Below, piece after piece: positions 1-10,693 of a stretch of 64,000 nucleotides of DNA. Below the pieces are notes generated by a model. The model ran no database searches. It was not told the origin of the DNA and saw only the letters and a list, made by a program, of their open reading frames with translations. Origin of the DNA: Gonocerus acuteangulatus (Eukaryota > Arthropoda > Insecta > Hemiptera > Coreidae). Numbering within the stretch: the first letter of the stretch is position 1; every line of letters begins with the position of its first letter. The stretch lies in NCBI GenBank assembly GCA_946811695.1, contig OX328125.1:111265967-111329966 (forward strand). Reading direction: 5' to 3'. The translations under genes and the position numbers were made by a program.

Positions 1-955
1 ATACCCCAGGTATCTGCCGACACAAATACAAAGCCTAGGCGGAGAGCACCCCAAAAACACAGATCCAAAAATAGGTTATATACTAAATATTCATAAAGAC
101 TACTTAGTTGTAAACCGATTCATCAATTAGCAATCAATAATTTTCAACAAAGGTTATATACTAAATATTGATAAAAAGTATTTAATTAGAAAAAAATCAA
201 TATTCCACAAGACTTGTTTTTGGTCCATTTGTGTCTACTCCATAGACTTAATTAGGTATATTATTCTATTGTAGTTGGGCAACTAAACTTTGTTTTATTT
301 TGTTAAATAAAGTTTTTTTTTTGACTTGTTATTCGTCAAGACTTTTATTTGTCCTTGTGTATTTACTAGATACGTTTTATTCGGCATATTATTCTATATA
401 GGCTATATTAGGCAGGGTATTCTACTCAATCTTGTGTACTTCTTCTTGATCCTTCTGTACATGGGCGTATATAAAAACAATTTCGGGGGGGGGGCTGAGA
501 CCATTTCCAGGGTATGGAATTCTAAATATTTAGAGCTTGGAATAGTTTTAGGCAACTAAAACGCTCTTGCACGTAAAATAAAATATGTTTTATGAACTAA
601 GTGATCTTATTTAATTTATTTTTAAGGGTTTTACGAGAAGTTTTTATCATCAATTCAAAATTTCGGGAGGGGCTGCAGCCCCCTCAGCCCCCCCCCTCAT
701 ATACGCCCATGCTTCTGTATCCTCTAGAAAGGCTTTATTAGGCATATTTTGTATTGATTTATAGAGCTTTGCTTTAGAATGAGAGCCAGATTCTGTAATT
801 TCCGCTTCTGTGTAAAAGTTAGCTACTGTCGGTGTCCCTGACGCCTTAATATCACTTTTATTCGAGATGTTCGAGAGGATTTTGACAATTTTCACGAGAT
901 ATATAAAAAAAATAAGTTTATTTCTTTTCTAAGCTTATCAAATGGCACTAGGGAC
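1..955. repeat. Decayed, unclassified AT-rich repeat DNA
   Basis: No coding sequence is supportable here. An imperfect inverted repeat pairs 461-498 (ATGGGCGTATAT followed by a long G run and CTGAG) with 683-710 (CTCAG, a C run, then ATATACGCCCAT), which suggests a remnant of a small inverted-repeat element. The stretch 741-955 resembles 2755-2875, which belongs to an H1 copy, so at least the right third is probably H1 element body. Confidence 0.4.
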
Positions 956-956
956 A

Positions 957-999
957 TGAACGGAACCGCGCTAAGATGCTGCAGTTCCTGCGAGTCGGA

Positions 1000-1003
<4 letters not shown>
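957..1003 (-). mobile_element. H1 element, 5' terminus only
   Basis: Read on the minus strand this begins AGTCCGACTCGCAGG and continues to TTAGCGCGGTTCC, the conserved 5' end of the H1 family seen again at 2030-2075, 2873-2920, 5116, 5339 and 11978. It abuts the (TA)n tract of the neighbouring copy directly, so a fusion at the microsatellite is likely. Confidence 0.6.
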
Positions 1004-1068
<65 letters not shown>

Positions 1069-2075
1069 CTGTTTGCTCATTTCTGGCTTCCCTGATGGTC
1101 CGATTTTGATGAAATTTGGTACAAAAATCTGTCGTCCAATTCGAAAGATCAAGTTCGTTAACCAGCAAAATCCGCCCACAGGAAGATGGCGTTTGGGGCG
1201 AAATTCGCGCAAAACAAATCGTAACGCTTACGTTTTAGAGTTCATAAGCTTGTAAGTACTCTTTGTATAGGCTTCATGGGCTAGGAAATCGAATGGAACC
1301 ATTTTCAAGGCGATAGCTTTAACCGTTTTCGAGAAAACTGAAAAAAAATTTTTTGAATGCCGTTTTTGGTTTGGGTACTAACAGTCATGGGATTCTGTTG
1401 AAACATTTACTGCATGTTCTACTTTCATTAAAACTAATATGTTGAAAGTTATGTTACGTTTGGAGTTAAGGAAGGGTTAGAATAAAATATTTTATTAACA
1501 GACATAACAAATTTTGATAACTTTGTATACTTTCCTGAATATTTCGAAAAAGGTTGAGAATCTTGTGAAACGTAAGATTAGCATTAGAAAGCTTACTAAA
1601 TGCTCTACAAAAATGGTTCTAATGAAAGTTTTGATTAGGCGATGTCAATCGGAGAAATAAGTGCTTAAACCTTTAAAGTAATTGATTTCGCTTATTCGAA
1701 CTGTCCTTTTTGTCTTTGATTTTGGTACTTGTTATTTTTAAATTGCTTATAGTCGGATAATGTATTTAACAATAAAACAGATTAAGTAAAATAAGAAGAT
1801 CAATTTATTGTTAAAAATCTAGCGTTCAAAGAGAGAGATCCCAAGGCTTTCCAAATGCCTCTGTGCGGAGGCCTTTCTGCCCGACTTATGGGATAGCTGA
1901 CCCATACAGGTAAGTTTGTAAATCAAGACCTTTCAAGACTGGTTAGTTTGAGATTTCATTTGGATAGGTGTTTCGCTATTGATCTAAACAAAGTAATAAC
2001 TGTTTCTATTCTATGCCTTCATGAAGATAAGAACGGAACCGCGCTAAGATGACGCAGTTCCTGCGAATCGGACTT
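1004..2075 (-). mobile_element. H1 Helitron/Helentron-like non-autonomous element, truncated at (TA)n
   Basis: The 5' end lies at 2030-2075 and the body runs leftward to a (TA)n tract at about 1003-1064. The segment 1065-1230 is the reverse complement of the pre-microsatellite module in the copies ending near 7213 and 14988 (phrases such as ATCAAAATCGGACCA and GGTTAACGAACTTGACC). The 3' hairpin half is missing: the microsatellite leads straight into another H1 5' end. No protein is encoded; the short reading frames are incidental. Confidence 0.55.
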
Positions 2076-2922
2076 TTTTTGTGGGTACTTAGAATCGCGG
2101 GACTCAATTCAAGTATTTTCTACATCTTGGAAATTAATCCCAACTAAGATGTTTAAATTTTGGTTATATTTGGAGTTATGGAAGTATGCGAAAAAAAAAA
2201 AATTTATTAATAGACAAAAAGTTTTCGGATCTTCATACATTTTTTGTAAATATCTCGATATCGGTTGGGAAATCGTGGTAAGTTGAAGGTGACCATTCGA
2301 ATGCTTATAAGCAATATTCGATGGGGCAACGTCAATCAGAGATATAAGCGCTTAAAACTTAAAAAGTGTTTGTTTTGTTGTTTTGAAAGGGTTTTTCTCT
2401 TTGTTTATATCACTTTTTAATTGGTTGTTTTTTGTTTTAAATAGCAATTATCAGTAAAATTAGTATTGTAGTAAAATAAGCTAAGAAACGGTGAAAGGTA
2501 TTGGTAATGAGTTTGGAGTGGCTGTGGTAACCATGATGGCTGTGGCTAATATCATGATGGCATATACATATGTTTGTTTTGAATTCTCCTATCTATATAA
2601 CCTTCCTCATAGCCTCCGACTGAAGTTATCGTTACTGAAGCACATGTTTACAGTAAAACGAAATTGCTAGTAAAACAAGATACTTAAAATGACAACGAAT
2701 TTTTGGTTGTTTAGAATAGAGCCTTCTCAACAGTAGTCGAGGAGTAAGTACGTTTTCAGTACATATTTGTATTGACTTATACAGATTAAGAATTATCCGC
2801 TTCTGTGTATGTTGGCTACTGTCAGTTTCCTGTGATTTGTGATGCTAATCTATTCCATTTCTTCGAGATGTACGGAACCGCGCTAAGATGACGCATATCC
2901 TGCGAGTCGGTCTTTTTTTTGT
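2076..2922 (-). mobile_element. H1 element copy, 5' part
   Basis: The 5' terminus reads leftward from about 2920 (TTAGCGCGGTTCC core, slightly mutated). The body 2450-2870 matches 5160-5337 in inverted orientation, for example the ATGGAATAGATTAGCATCAC segment. No 3' hairpin is seen, so the copy is truncated. Confidence 0.5.
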
Positions 2923-2954
2923 TCTACACTAAATAAACTGACGCATAATTGAGT

Positions 2955-3175
2955 TTCATTACAGATATCTTCACAACCTAAATGCACCAAGTTCGTGGTA
3001 CATTTTGGCAAAAAAGAAAATTCGTTTAAAAGCTACATATACTCATAAGACTTCTGGGTAATATCAATTTTTCAGGAATAAAACAAGTGGTATAAAATAG
3101 TGTTTTAAGTTTCACCGTTATTTATACGTTTTGATTTTTACCCAGTGAGAAAACGGTAAACAAAAAGGTGTTTTG
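2955..3175 (+). repeat. Dispersed repeat, inverted relative to 63020-63240
   Basis: The segment containing CCTAAATGCACCAAGTTCGT and ACCCAGTGAGAAAACGG recurs as its reverse complement near the right end of the window. Element class is unknown; no open frame and no clear termini. Confidence 0.6.
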
Positions 3176-3224
3176 TGATAATACCTATAAATAAAATGGA
3201 AAAGCAATATTACAGCAGTATTCT

Positions 3225-3345
3225 ACAACTAATTAGGTATAAAAGAATGTTAGTTCTAATGCTTTTACACACCTTCGGTTTTGGAGTTTTCCCCTCTCGG
3301 CACCACGGTGCGCCATAAAAAAAAAAAAAAAACAAAGAAAAAAAC
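3225..3345 (+). repeat. SINE-like fragment with A-rich tail
   Basis: The end GGTGCGCCATAAAA followed by an A-rich tail resembles tails of other short elements here (ATGTGCCGTAAAA near 43127; ATGCGCCGTAAAA on the minus strand near 56680). No A/B-box promoter can be recognised upstream, so this is probably a 5'-truncated SINE. Confidence 0.4.
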
Positions 3346-3362
3346 CGCTTACTCATGTTAGC

Positions 3363-3574
3363 GGTCCATACCTGCGGATGTGTTCCACCTTGGCATCCCC
3401 AACTATAGCTGTGATGAGTTCCGTGTTGTTCTTCTTCTTAAGCCAACTGTTGATCTTCCTCTTGGCTTCCGCTTCATCGTCGCTCTGATCCTCGACATCG
3501 TCTTCAGGGGTCCAGGGTATTTTCTGTCCTGTGCCGCTCAGTGTGACATACTCGCTGCGACGATTCATAGTCAC
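3363..3574 (-). CDS. Possible first coding exon of an unrecognised gene or element ORF
   Basis: A minus-strand frame starts at an ATG near 3574 and encodes about 70 residues, strongly acidic then basic (PEDDVEDQSDDEAEAKRK). The codons GAACACATCCGCAG are followed by GTATGG, which could be a splice donor near 3371; without splicing the frame stops at 3353 just before an A/T tract. I do not recognise the product. The upstream minus-strand sequence (3575-3780) has no long frame and could be a 5' UTR. Alternatives are a transposon ORF1 start or a chance ORF. A gene here would continue beyond the left edge. Confidence 0.3.
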
Positions 3575-3769
3575 TGATCGGCTGGTAGTGTTATCTTATC
3601 TACCTTCAATTAGTATCTAATTGCAACTTTCTCGTCGTGTTATGCAATATCAGTGATCGTGTTGGACAAATCAGAGTAATCAGTGCTTTATCAATTACCG
3701 TAGATATCAGTCTACTCGCGAGTTACTCGCCAAATCGGATATTTTTCCGGTGATTGAAGCTTCTCGCGG

Positions 3770-3855
3770 ACGTGATTAGATCACTAGTAGGGCACTCGAC
3801 TGATGTTCAAGAGGACCTGAGTTCAAAACTCGGTCGACAGCTAAAGATCTTCTAG
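3770..3855 (+). repeat. Degenerate tRNA-derived SINE fragment
   Basis: GACCTGAGTTCAAAACTCG followed by GCTAAAGATCTTCTAG matches the B-box and downstream part of the tRNA-Ile-like SINE at 19608 and 49608. The A-box half is strongly decayed. Confidence 0.5.
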
Positions 3856-3874
3856 AATCGTCGTTTGAGGAGGG

Positions 3875-4425
3875 GAGGTTAAGGGGTTTTGAGGGCTGGA
3901 TAAGGGGTTTGAGGGTTGGATAAGGGGTTTCAGAGTTGGATAAGGGGTTTGAGGAATGGATAAGGGGTTTGAGGGTTGGATAAGGGGTTTGAGGGTTGGA
4001 TAAGGTATTTAAGGGTTGGATAAGGGGTTTGAGGTTTGGATAAGGGGTTTGAGGGTTGGATAGGGGGTTTGAGGGTTGGATAAGGGGTTTGAGGGTTGGA
4101 TAAGGGGTTTCAGGGTTGGATAAGGGGTTTCAGGGCTGGATAGGGGGTTTGAGGGTTGGATAGGGGGTTTGAGGTTTGGATAGGGGGTTTGAGGGTTGGA
4201 TAAGGGGTTTGAGGGTTGGATAAGGGGTTTGAGGGTTGGATAATGGGTTTGAGGGTTGGATAGGGGGTTTGAGGGTTGGATAGGGGGTTTGAGGGTGGAT
4301 AGGGGGTTTGAGGGTTGGATAAGGGGTTTCAGGGTTGGATAAGGGGTTTGAGGGTTGGATAGGGGGTTTGAGGGTTGGATAAGGGGTTTGAGGGTTGGAT
4401 AAGGGGTTTCAGGGTTGGATAAGAT
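3875..4425. repeat. G-rich 20-bp minisatellite, about 27 units
   Basis: Unit GGTTGGATAAGGGGTTTGAG repeats at 20 bp, with variants AAGGGG/AGGGGG and TTTGAG/TTTCAG; one unit near 4294 lacks a base. All G runs lie on the plus strand, with loops mostly 5-8 nt, so G-quadruplex folding is plausible. There is no coding capacity. Confidence 0.95.
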
Positions 4426-4436
4426 TTTTTTTTTAT

Positions 4437-4850
4437 TTGCTAAAATTTTTCCTTAACTAATCAAAAATGATATCCAAGTGTTTATGTGAAGAAGCATTTT
4501 CCGAGTGAAGTCCCTATGCCGAGTGAAGTCCCTATGCCGAGTGAAGTCCCTATGCCGAGTGAAGTCCCTATGCCGAGTGAAGTCCCTATGCCGAGTGAAG
4601 TCCCTATGCCGAGTGAAGTCCCTATGCCGAGTGAAGTCCCTATGCCGAGTGAAGTCCCTATGCCGAGTGAAGTCCCTATGCCGAGTGAAGTCCCTATGCC
4701 GAGTGAAGTCCCTATGCCGAGTGAAGTCCCTATGCCGAGTGAAGTCCCTATGCCGAGTGAAGTCCCTATGCCGAGTGAAGTCCCTATGCCGAGTGAAAGC
4801 GATGCTGATTTGAAGATAATATTTTAGTGAGCTTAGATCGGTCCCTTTTT
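4437..4850 (+). mobile_element. Dispersed element carrying a variable 18-bp minisatellite (16 units)
   Basis: The 18-bp unit AGTGAAGTCCCTATGCCG occurs about 16 times at 4503-4796. Both flanks recur in inverted orientation around the 4-unit array at 14990-15200: TTAACTAATCAAAAATGATA on the left and GCTGATTTGAAGATAA on the right. The minisatellite is therefore an internal, length-variable part of a dispersed element. The peptide repeat PSEVPM is a by-product of the 18-bp period. Confidence 0.75.
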
Positions 4851-5115
4851 ATTTTTTAATTTTTTATGGCCCTTCTTCAATACATTTCAAAACTAAAACA
4901 TATTTTTTTTAAACTTTATTATAAGGAAGTATGCAACAACAAAAAAATAGAAAAAAATGAACACTTACTTTTTTGAGTTGATATGGTTGCACGTACTCGT
5001 TTTAAAAGTTACTTAACATAGGAAAACGAGCAAAGCGATATCTTTAGCCGTTTAAAAGGGTTTTAATTTTTAAATGTATTGAACGAGGACCAAAAGAAAC
5101 TTTACTATTAAAAAA

Positions 5116-5337
5116 GTCCGACTCGCAGGAACTGCGTCATCTTAGCGCGGTTACGTACATCTTGAAGAAATGGAATAGATTAGCATCACAAATCACAGGA
5201 AACTGACAGCCACTGCCATCATGATTACCACAGCCACTCCAAATTTATTACCAATACCTTTCACCGTTTGTTAGCTTATTTTACTACAATACTAATTTTA
5301 CTGATAAATGCAAATAAAAACTAGAAACAACCAATTA
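5116..5337 (+). mobile_element. H1 element, 5' fragment
   Basis: It begins AGTCCGACTCGCAGG, has the TTAGCGCGGTTAC core, and matches 2450-2920 in inverted orientation. It is cut off at 5337 where another H1 5' end begins, so two copies are nested or in tandem. Confidence 0.6.
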
Positions 5338-5579
5338 AAAAGTCCGACTCGCAGGAACTGCCTCATCTTAGCGCGGTTCCGTTCTTATCCCTAGTCTAAT
5401 TTCGAAAGATTAAAATAGAAGCAGTTATTATTTTGTTGAGAGGAGATCGTTGACCGTTGATGATGCAAGGTAGGGATTGTCCGGGTTAGGTCACTGCTAC
5501 TTAATAATACATACCCCATATGTGTAGGTATGTGGGCATATATATGTACATATGTGTGCGTGTATATGTGTATGTGTAT

Positions 5580-5648
5580 ATGCATAAATATATATATATT
5601 ATATATGTATATATATATATATTTATATATATATATATATATATATTT
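5580..5648. repeat. (TA)n microsatellite
   Basis: Nearly pure TA dinucleotides with single-base interruptions, next to the hammerhead-like segment. Confidence 0.9.
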
Positions 5649-5700
5649 ACTTAGATATGTGCATATATTAGTGTTAAATATGTCCTACTTGTATTTACAG

Positions 5701-5740
5701 CCCTGATGAAGGCTTGAAGTTCAAGCCGAAACGTCGGCAC
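5701..5740 (+). ncRNA. Hammerhead-ribozyme-like motif (Penelope-like element remnant)
   Basis: CTGATGA (5703-5709) is followed by a perfect 7-bp hairpin (GGCTTGA/TCAAGCC) and then GAAAC GTCGG. This is the conserved core-helix II-core arrangement of minimal type I hammerheads known from Penelope-like retroelements. A stable helix III is not evident, which fits the dimeric types in that family. Catalysis is unproven; no Penelope RT/GIY-YIG coding sequence is visible nearby. Confidence 0.6.
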
Positions 5741-7000
5741 AATAAAACCATTTTTACGATAAAATGTAGTTTTATTAAGTAGCAGTGACCGAACCCTGAC
5801 AGTTATATTTTGGTTCCACCAGTCTTGAAAGGTAGGATTTACAATCTGACCTGGAAGGGTCGGCAACACAAGAAACCGTCCCGCTAGTTGCAAGGTCTTG
5901 GAATCTTGGAAATCTATATTTCTAAGAATAAATTGTTTTTGTTATTTTACTTAACCTGTTTTATTTTCGAATACATTATCCAACTATAAGCAATTAAAAA
6001 ATAACAAGGAATAAAATACAGGCAAAAAGAACACTTCGAATAAGCGAAATCAATTACTTTAAAGCTTTAAGCTCTTATTTCTCCGATTGACATCGCCTAA
6101 TCAAAACTTTCATTAGAACCTTTTATGTAGAGCATTTAATAAGCTTTCTAATGGTATTCTTCCGTTTACCAAAATTCTCAAGAGTTTTCGAGATATTAAA
6201 GAAAGTTCCCAAAATTTATATGATTTCTAGCAACAGAAAATTGGCCTCATTTTTCATATCCTGTTTTACACACAAAATTTTCGCAACATAAGAAATTACA
6301 AAAATAAAAAGCAATAAAAAACGAAGGGAAAGAGACAAAAATTACAACAAGAACGACAAAAACCCGTTCATAAGAACAAAACAGACGTATTTGAAGTTTT
6401 AAGCACTTATTTCTCCGATTGACATAACCTAATCAAAAATAGTTTTAGAATCTTTTTTGTAGAGAATTTAGTAAGCTTTCAAATAGTTTCTATCCACTTA
6501 CCACGATTTCCCAACCGTGTTCGAGATATTAATGAAAGTATACGAACTTCCCAAAACTTTTCATGTCTGTTCATAAAATATTTTATTCTAACCCTTCCTT
6601 AACTCCAAACGTAACAAAACTTTCAACATATTAGTTTTAATGAAAGTAGAACATGCAGATAAAGTTTCAACTGAATCCCATGATTCTAAGTACCCAAACC
6701 AAAAACGGTATTCAAAAACTATTTTTCCAATTTTCTCAAAAACGGTTAAAGCTATCGCCTTGAAAATGGTTTCATTCGTTTTCCTAGCCCAGGAATCATA
6801 TAAAACGAGTACTTAGAAGCTTATGAACTCAAAAACGTAAGCGTTACGATTTTTTTTTGCGCGAATTTCGCCCCAAACGCCATTTTCCGGTAGGCGGAGT
6901 TCGCTGGTTAACGAACTTGACCTTTCAAATTGGACGACGGATTTTTGTACCAAATTTCATCAAAATCGGACCATTCGTCTTCGAGCTAGAGAGCGAACAG

Positions 7001-7002
<2 letters not shown>

Positions 7003-7073
<71 letters not shown>

Positions 7074-7075
7074 CA
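7003..7075. repeat. (TA)n microsatellite inside H1 copy
   Basis: Dinucleotide tract interrupted by single C residues, at the same relative position as the TA tracts in the other H1 copies. Confidence 0.9.
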
Positions 7076-7213
7076 AATTTGAACCACCATCATTTTCGGT
7101 CTCTAGGGGTTCTGAAACGCAAAATTTTCTAGTCGGCACTTCCGGATTGTTTCATTGTATCAACCTTATAAGCGGGGTTCCTCCCTATGGGGGAGGGAGG
7201 AACCGCGCTAAAA

Positions 7214-8065
7214 AGTGAGATAAAGAAAGAGAAAAACCATTTCAAAACAACAAAACAAACACTTTTTAAGTTTTAAGCGCTTATATCTCTCATTGACGTT
7301 GTCCCATCGAATATTGCTTCAGAACATTTTTTGTAGAGAATTTAGTAAGCATTCGAATGGTCAATTTCCACTTACCACGATTTCCCAACCGTTATCGAGA
7401 TATTTGCGAAAAATGTATGGAGATCCGAAAACTTTTCACGTCTATTAATAAAATAATTTTTTTTCGCACACTTCCTTAACTTCAAATATAACCAAAATTT
7501 AATCATATTAGTTGGGATTAATTTCCAAGATGTAGAAAATATTTCAATTGAATCCCGCGATTCTAAGTACTCACAAAAAAATAATGACTTACAAAAATAT
7601 TGATTCCACATTTCTCAGAAACGGTTACAGATATCGCCTTAAAAATGGTTCCATTCGTTTTCTTATGTTCACAAACCTATAAAACAAGTACCTGCAAGCA
7701 TAAAAACTCAAAAACGTAAGCGTTACGATTTTTTTTGCGCGAATTTCGCCCCAAACACTATCTTCTAGTGGGCGGATTCTGCTGGTTAACAAACTTGACC
7801 TTTCAAATTAGAAGACAGATTTTTGTGCCAAATTACATCAAAATCGGACCATTTTTGAGCCGTCAGGAGCGCGAACAGACAAGCATATATATACAAATAT
7901 ATACATATATATAAATATACATATATACAAATTTTAGCCACCTACATTTTCGTGATCTGTAGGGTCTGAAACGTGAAAATTTCTAGTCGGCACTTCCGGA
8001 TTGCGTCATGAGGTCAACCTCATAAGGGTTCTCCCTATGGAGGTAGGGAGTAACCGCGCTAAAAG
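7214..8065 (+). mobile_element. H1 element, 3' part
   Basis: Matches the body and 3' end of the preceding copy (GCGCGAATTTCGCCCCAAAC module, short TA-rich tract at 7885-7930, CTAGTCGGCACTTCCGGATTG, 3' hairpin, then TAACCGCGCTAA at about 8060). The 5' end is missing. Confidence 0.6.
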
Positions 8066-8179
8066 AATAGTTAAATGAACATGTGGCAAGAATTAGGACT
8101 TCTTCCTTTAAAATGGTAGGTATACAGTAAAGATGTGCGATCTTAATCGATCTTTTAAAAGATGGGAGTTTTCCCATCT

Positions 8180-10062
8180 TGAGGAACCAGCTTATGCTAA
8201 GCTACTATTTTTGAATCGAGCTTCACAAAACCATCCTCTAAATCCATATTTTGGTTGATTTTAAGGCGTGTCAACCGTTGGGAAAAAACCATACTTTCAT
8301 AATAATGTTAGAAACCGCCTTACCCAAAAATCTTTTCCTATAAGAATATTCAAATTATTACTAGAACATAATATAACAATACCAGCCATAGATCATGATT
8401 CTGTTTCATCCATAGAGCCCAGGAAATTACCACATCCTATTATTAATCTGACGCTAGCGAAATATAATAAAAGCAACACAGACCCTTTCATATTTGTAAC
8501 AGAACATAGAAAATTAAAAACCACACTCGCTGAAGGTCATGAAATATATGCGGATGGCTCCAAAGACAGCAATGGAGTTGGTGCTGCAGTACTTAGCTCA
8601 TCAGGATCCTGTATGTTCGCTCTCCCAGCGATCTGCTTTAACTACACAGCTGAGCTACTAGCACTGGAGTTGGTGCTGCAGTACTTAGCTCATTAGGATC
8701 CTGTATGTTCGCTCTCCCAGCGATCTGCAGTAACTATACAGCTGAGCTACTAGCAATGGAGTTGGTGCTGCAGTACTTAGCTCATCAGGATCCTGTATGT
8801 TCGCTCTCCCAGCGATCTGCAGTAACTACACAGCTGAGCTACTAGCAATGGAGTTGGTGCTGCAGTACTTAGCTCATCAGGATCCTGTATGTTCGCTCTC
8901 CCAGCGATCTGCAGTAACTACACAGCTGAGCTACTAGCAATGGAGTTGGTGCTGCAGTACTTAGCTCATTAGGATCCTGTATGTTCGCTCTCCCAGCGAT
9001 GTGCAGTAACTACACAGCTGAGCTACTAGCAATGGAGTTGGTGCTGCAGTACTTAGCTCATTAGGATCCTGTATGTTCGCTCTCCCAGCGATCTGCAGTA
9101 ACTACACAGCTGAGCTACTAGCAATGGAGTTGGTGCTGCAGTACTTAGCTCATCAGGATCCTGTATGTTCGCTCTCCCAGCGATCTGCAGTAACTACACA
9201 GCTGAGCTACTAGCAATGGAGTTGGTGCTGCAGTACTTAGCTCATTAGGATCCTGTATGTTCGCTCTCCCAGCGATGTGCAGTAACTATACAGCTGAGCT
9301 ACTAGCACTGGAGTTGGTGCTGCAGTACTTAGCTCATCAGGATCCTGTATGTTCGCTCTCCCAGCGATCTGCAGTAACTACTCAGCAGAGCTACTAGCAA
9401 TTGACAAAGCCCTGAATATTAATTTTCCTACTAAAACCCATTTAACAATATTTACAGATTCTCTATCTGCTCTCCTTGCCATGGGTGATCCATATTCAAT
9501 GCATCCCATAATACTGAATGTATTTATAAGAATTTACGAGCTACATTTAAAGGTTACATTTGTATGGATCCCCGGACATTGCGGAATAAATCAAAACGAG
9601 CAAGTTGACACCTTGGCAAGGAAAGCAATTAGAGAAGGTATGCCTTTCCATAAAGTTTCAAAATTTGATTTAATGGCCCGCTCGAAAGACTTGATTTGGA
9701 ATACATGGCAAACTGTTTGGCAACAAGTAAGGGAAAACAAACTCATAGAAATAAAGAGATGTGTAAATCATGGAAGACATCAACAAATGGCACAAGAAGA
9801 AAGGAAGTGGTGCTAACCCGTATGAGAATCGGCCGTACAAACCTCACCCATTCCTTTCTCATGTCAAAGGAACCTCCGCCAATTTGCAGCTCATGCAATG
9901 TGCTACTCACTGTTAAACACATTCTGACGAATTGCCGTGCTTATGAGCAACTAAAAGAACAACACCAACTACCTGACTCCTTAGATGAAATTCTAGGCGA
10001 TCATACTGATCAAGTGGAGCGGCTTTTCAACTTTTTAAACGCCTCGAATGGGTGCCCATGAC
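8180..10062 (+). pseudogene. Non-LTR retrotransposon fragment: RNase H and C-terminal zinc motif, with internal 92-bp expansion
   Basis: This is the C-terminal part of a Jockey/I-like polyprotein. The first frame (to 8696) ends with the RNase H start YADGSK. The frame from 9349 supplies the remaining catalytic signatures: AELLA, FTDSLSALL, WIPGHCG and QVDTLARKA. The RNase H domain is therefore complete in motifs but split by nine 92-bp units. A frameshift near 9790 moves to a second frame encoding VVLTRMRIG and CSSCNVLLTVKHILTNC, the Cys/His module that follows RNase H in these elements. RNase H would degrade the RNA strand during target-primed reverse transcription. The upstream RT is absent. 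The copy is dead: expansion, frameshift, 5' truncation. Confidence 0.85.
8574..9401 (+). repeat. 92-bp tandem repeat (9 units) inside RNase H coding sequence
   Basis: Units start at 8574, 8666, 8758, 8850, 8942, 9034, 9126, 9218 and 9310, exactly 92 bp apart. The unit covers the coding sequence between the first catalytic Asp (DGSK) and just past the catalytic Glu (AELL). AGCAAT lies immediately before the first unit (8568-8573) and ends the last one (9396-9401), so the duplication seam coincides with a 6-bp direct repeat. Since 92 is not divisible by 3, the eight extra copies shift the frame by one. Confidence 0.95.
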
Positions 10063-10259
10063 CTCCCGCGGTTGAATGCACCCTTAATTCCAATTAAAAA
10101 AAAACGCCTCGAAGTTAATAGACAAAATTTAATTTAACCTTATATCAAAATTCAATAGAACAAAATTCAGTTACAACTTGAATTAAAAATACCATTTTAA
10201 GCATTGCTAAATGATACTGATATGCGCGCGTGTGTATATAAGCATATATAGGTGTGCAA

Positions 10260-10292
10260 AGGTGTATATATATATATATATATATATATAAT
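10260..10292. repeat. (TA)n microsatellite
   Basis: Short TA tract in the AT-rich stretch 10063-10458, which otherwise shows no feature I can support. Confidence 0.85.
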
Positions 10293-10458
10293 CACTAGAC
10301 AATAATCACCAATGAAAGAACCGGCGTTAATGACCTTAAGGGTTGACATGCCATTAAAACGAAAAAAAAAAGAGATTGATTTTGGGTAATTGGTTTCTCG
10401 AAACAATTCGCAATGACAATGACAATTTTTGCCTTTGAAAATTTAAATAACTAAGTAC

Positions 10459-10631
10459 AAAAATGAAAACTTGTTTCGTTTCTTGTTTTTCGATTTTCTC
10501 CAAAACGAAGCAAAACTGAGCAAACCTCTAAAGATCTTTTTGCCTTAGTTTTACGTCCCCTATACTTTCCTTAAGTTTGGCCATTTAAATTCGGGTCACC
10601 CTGTATAAGGCTTAATTAATAAACGCCCGCC

Positions 10632-10693
<62 letters not shown>

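Larger units (their letters stand above)
5338..7213 (+). mobile_element. H1 Helitron/Helentron-like element, both ends present
   Basis: The 5' end AGTCCGACTCGCAGG...TTAGCGCGGTTCC is at 5339. The 3' end is a hairpin of GTTCCTCCCTATGG and its complement, finishing GGAACCGCGCTAA at about 7211. The subterminal TTAGCGCGGTTCC is thus inverted at the other end. The body contains an inserted Penelope-like piece (about 5450-5820), repeated AT-rich modules (6000-6800) and a (TA)n tract at 7003-7072 followed by about 140 bp to the 3' end. No protein is encoded. Confidence 0.65.

Noticed and set aside
3875..4425. Telomere-like repeat because it is G-rich and strand-biased
   Set aside because: The 20-bp unit does not match TTAGG or other arthropod telomere repeats and lies between other repeats.
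4486..4827. 113-residue ORF of (PSEVPM)n as a repeat protein gene
   Set aside because: The 18-bp period keeps frames open automatically; the paralogue at 14989-15205 has four units and no matching frame, and the flanks are a dispersed element.
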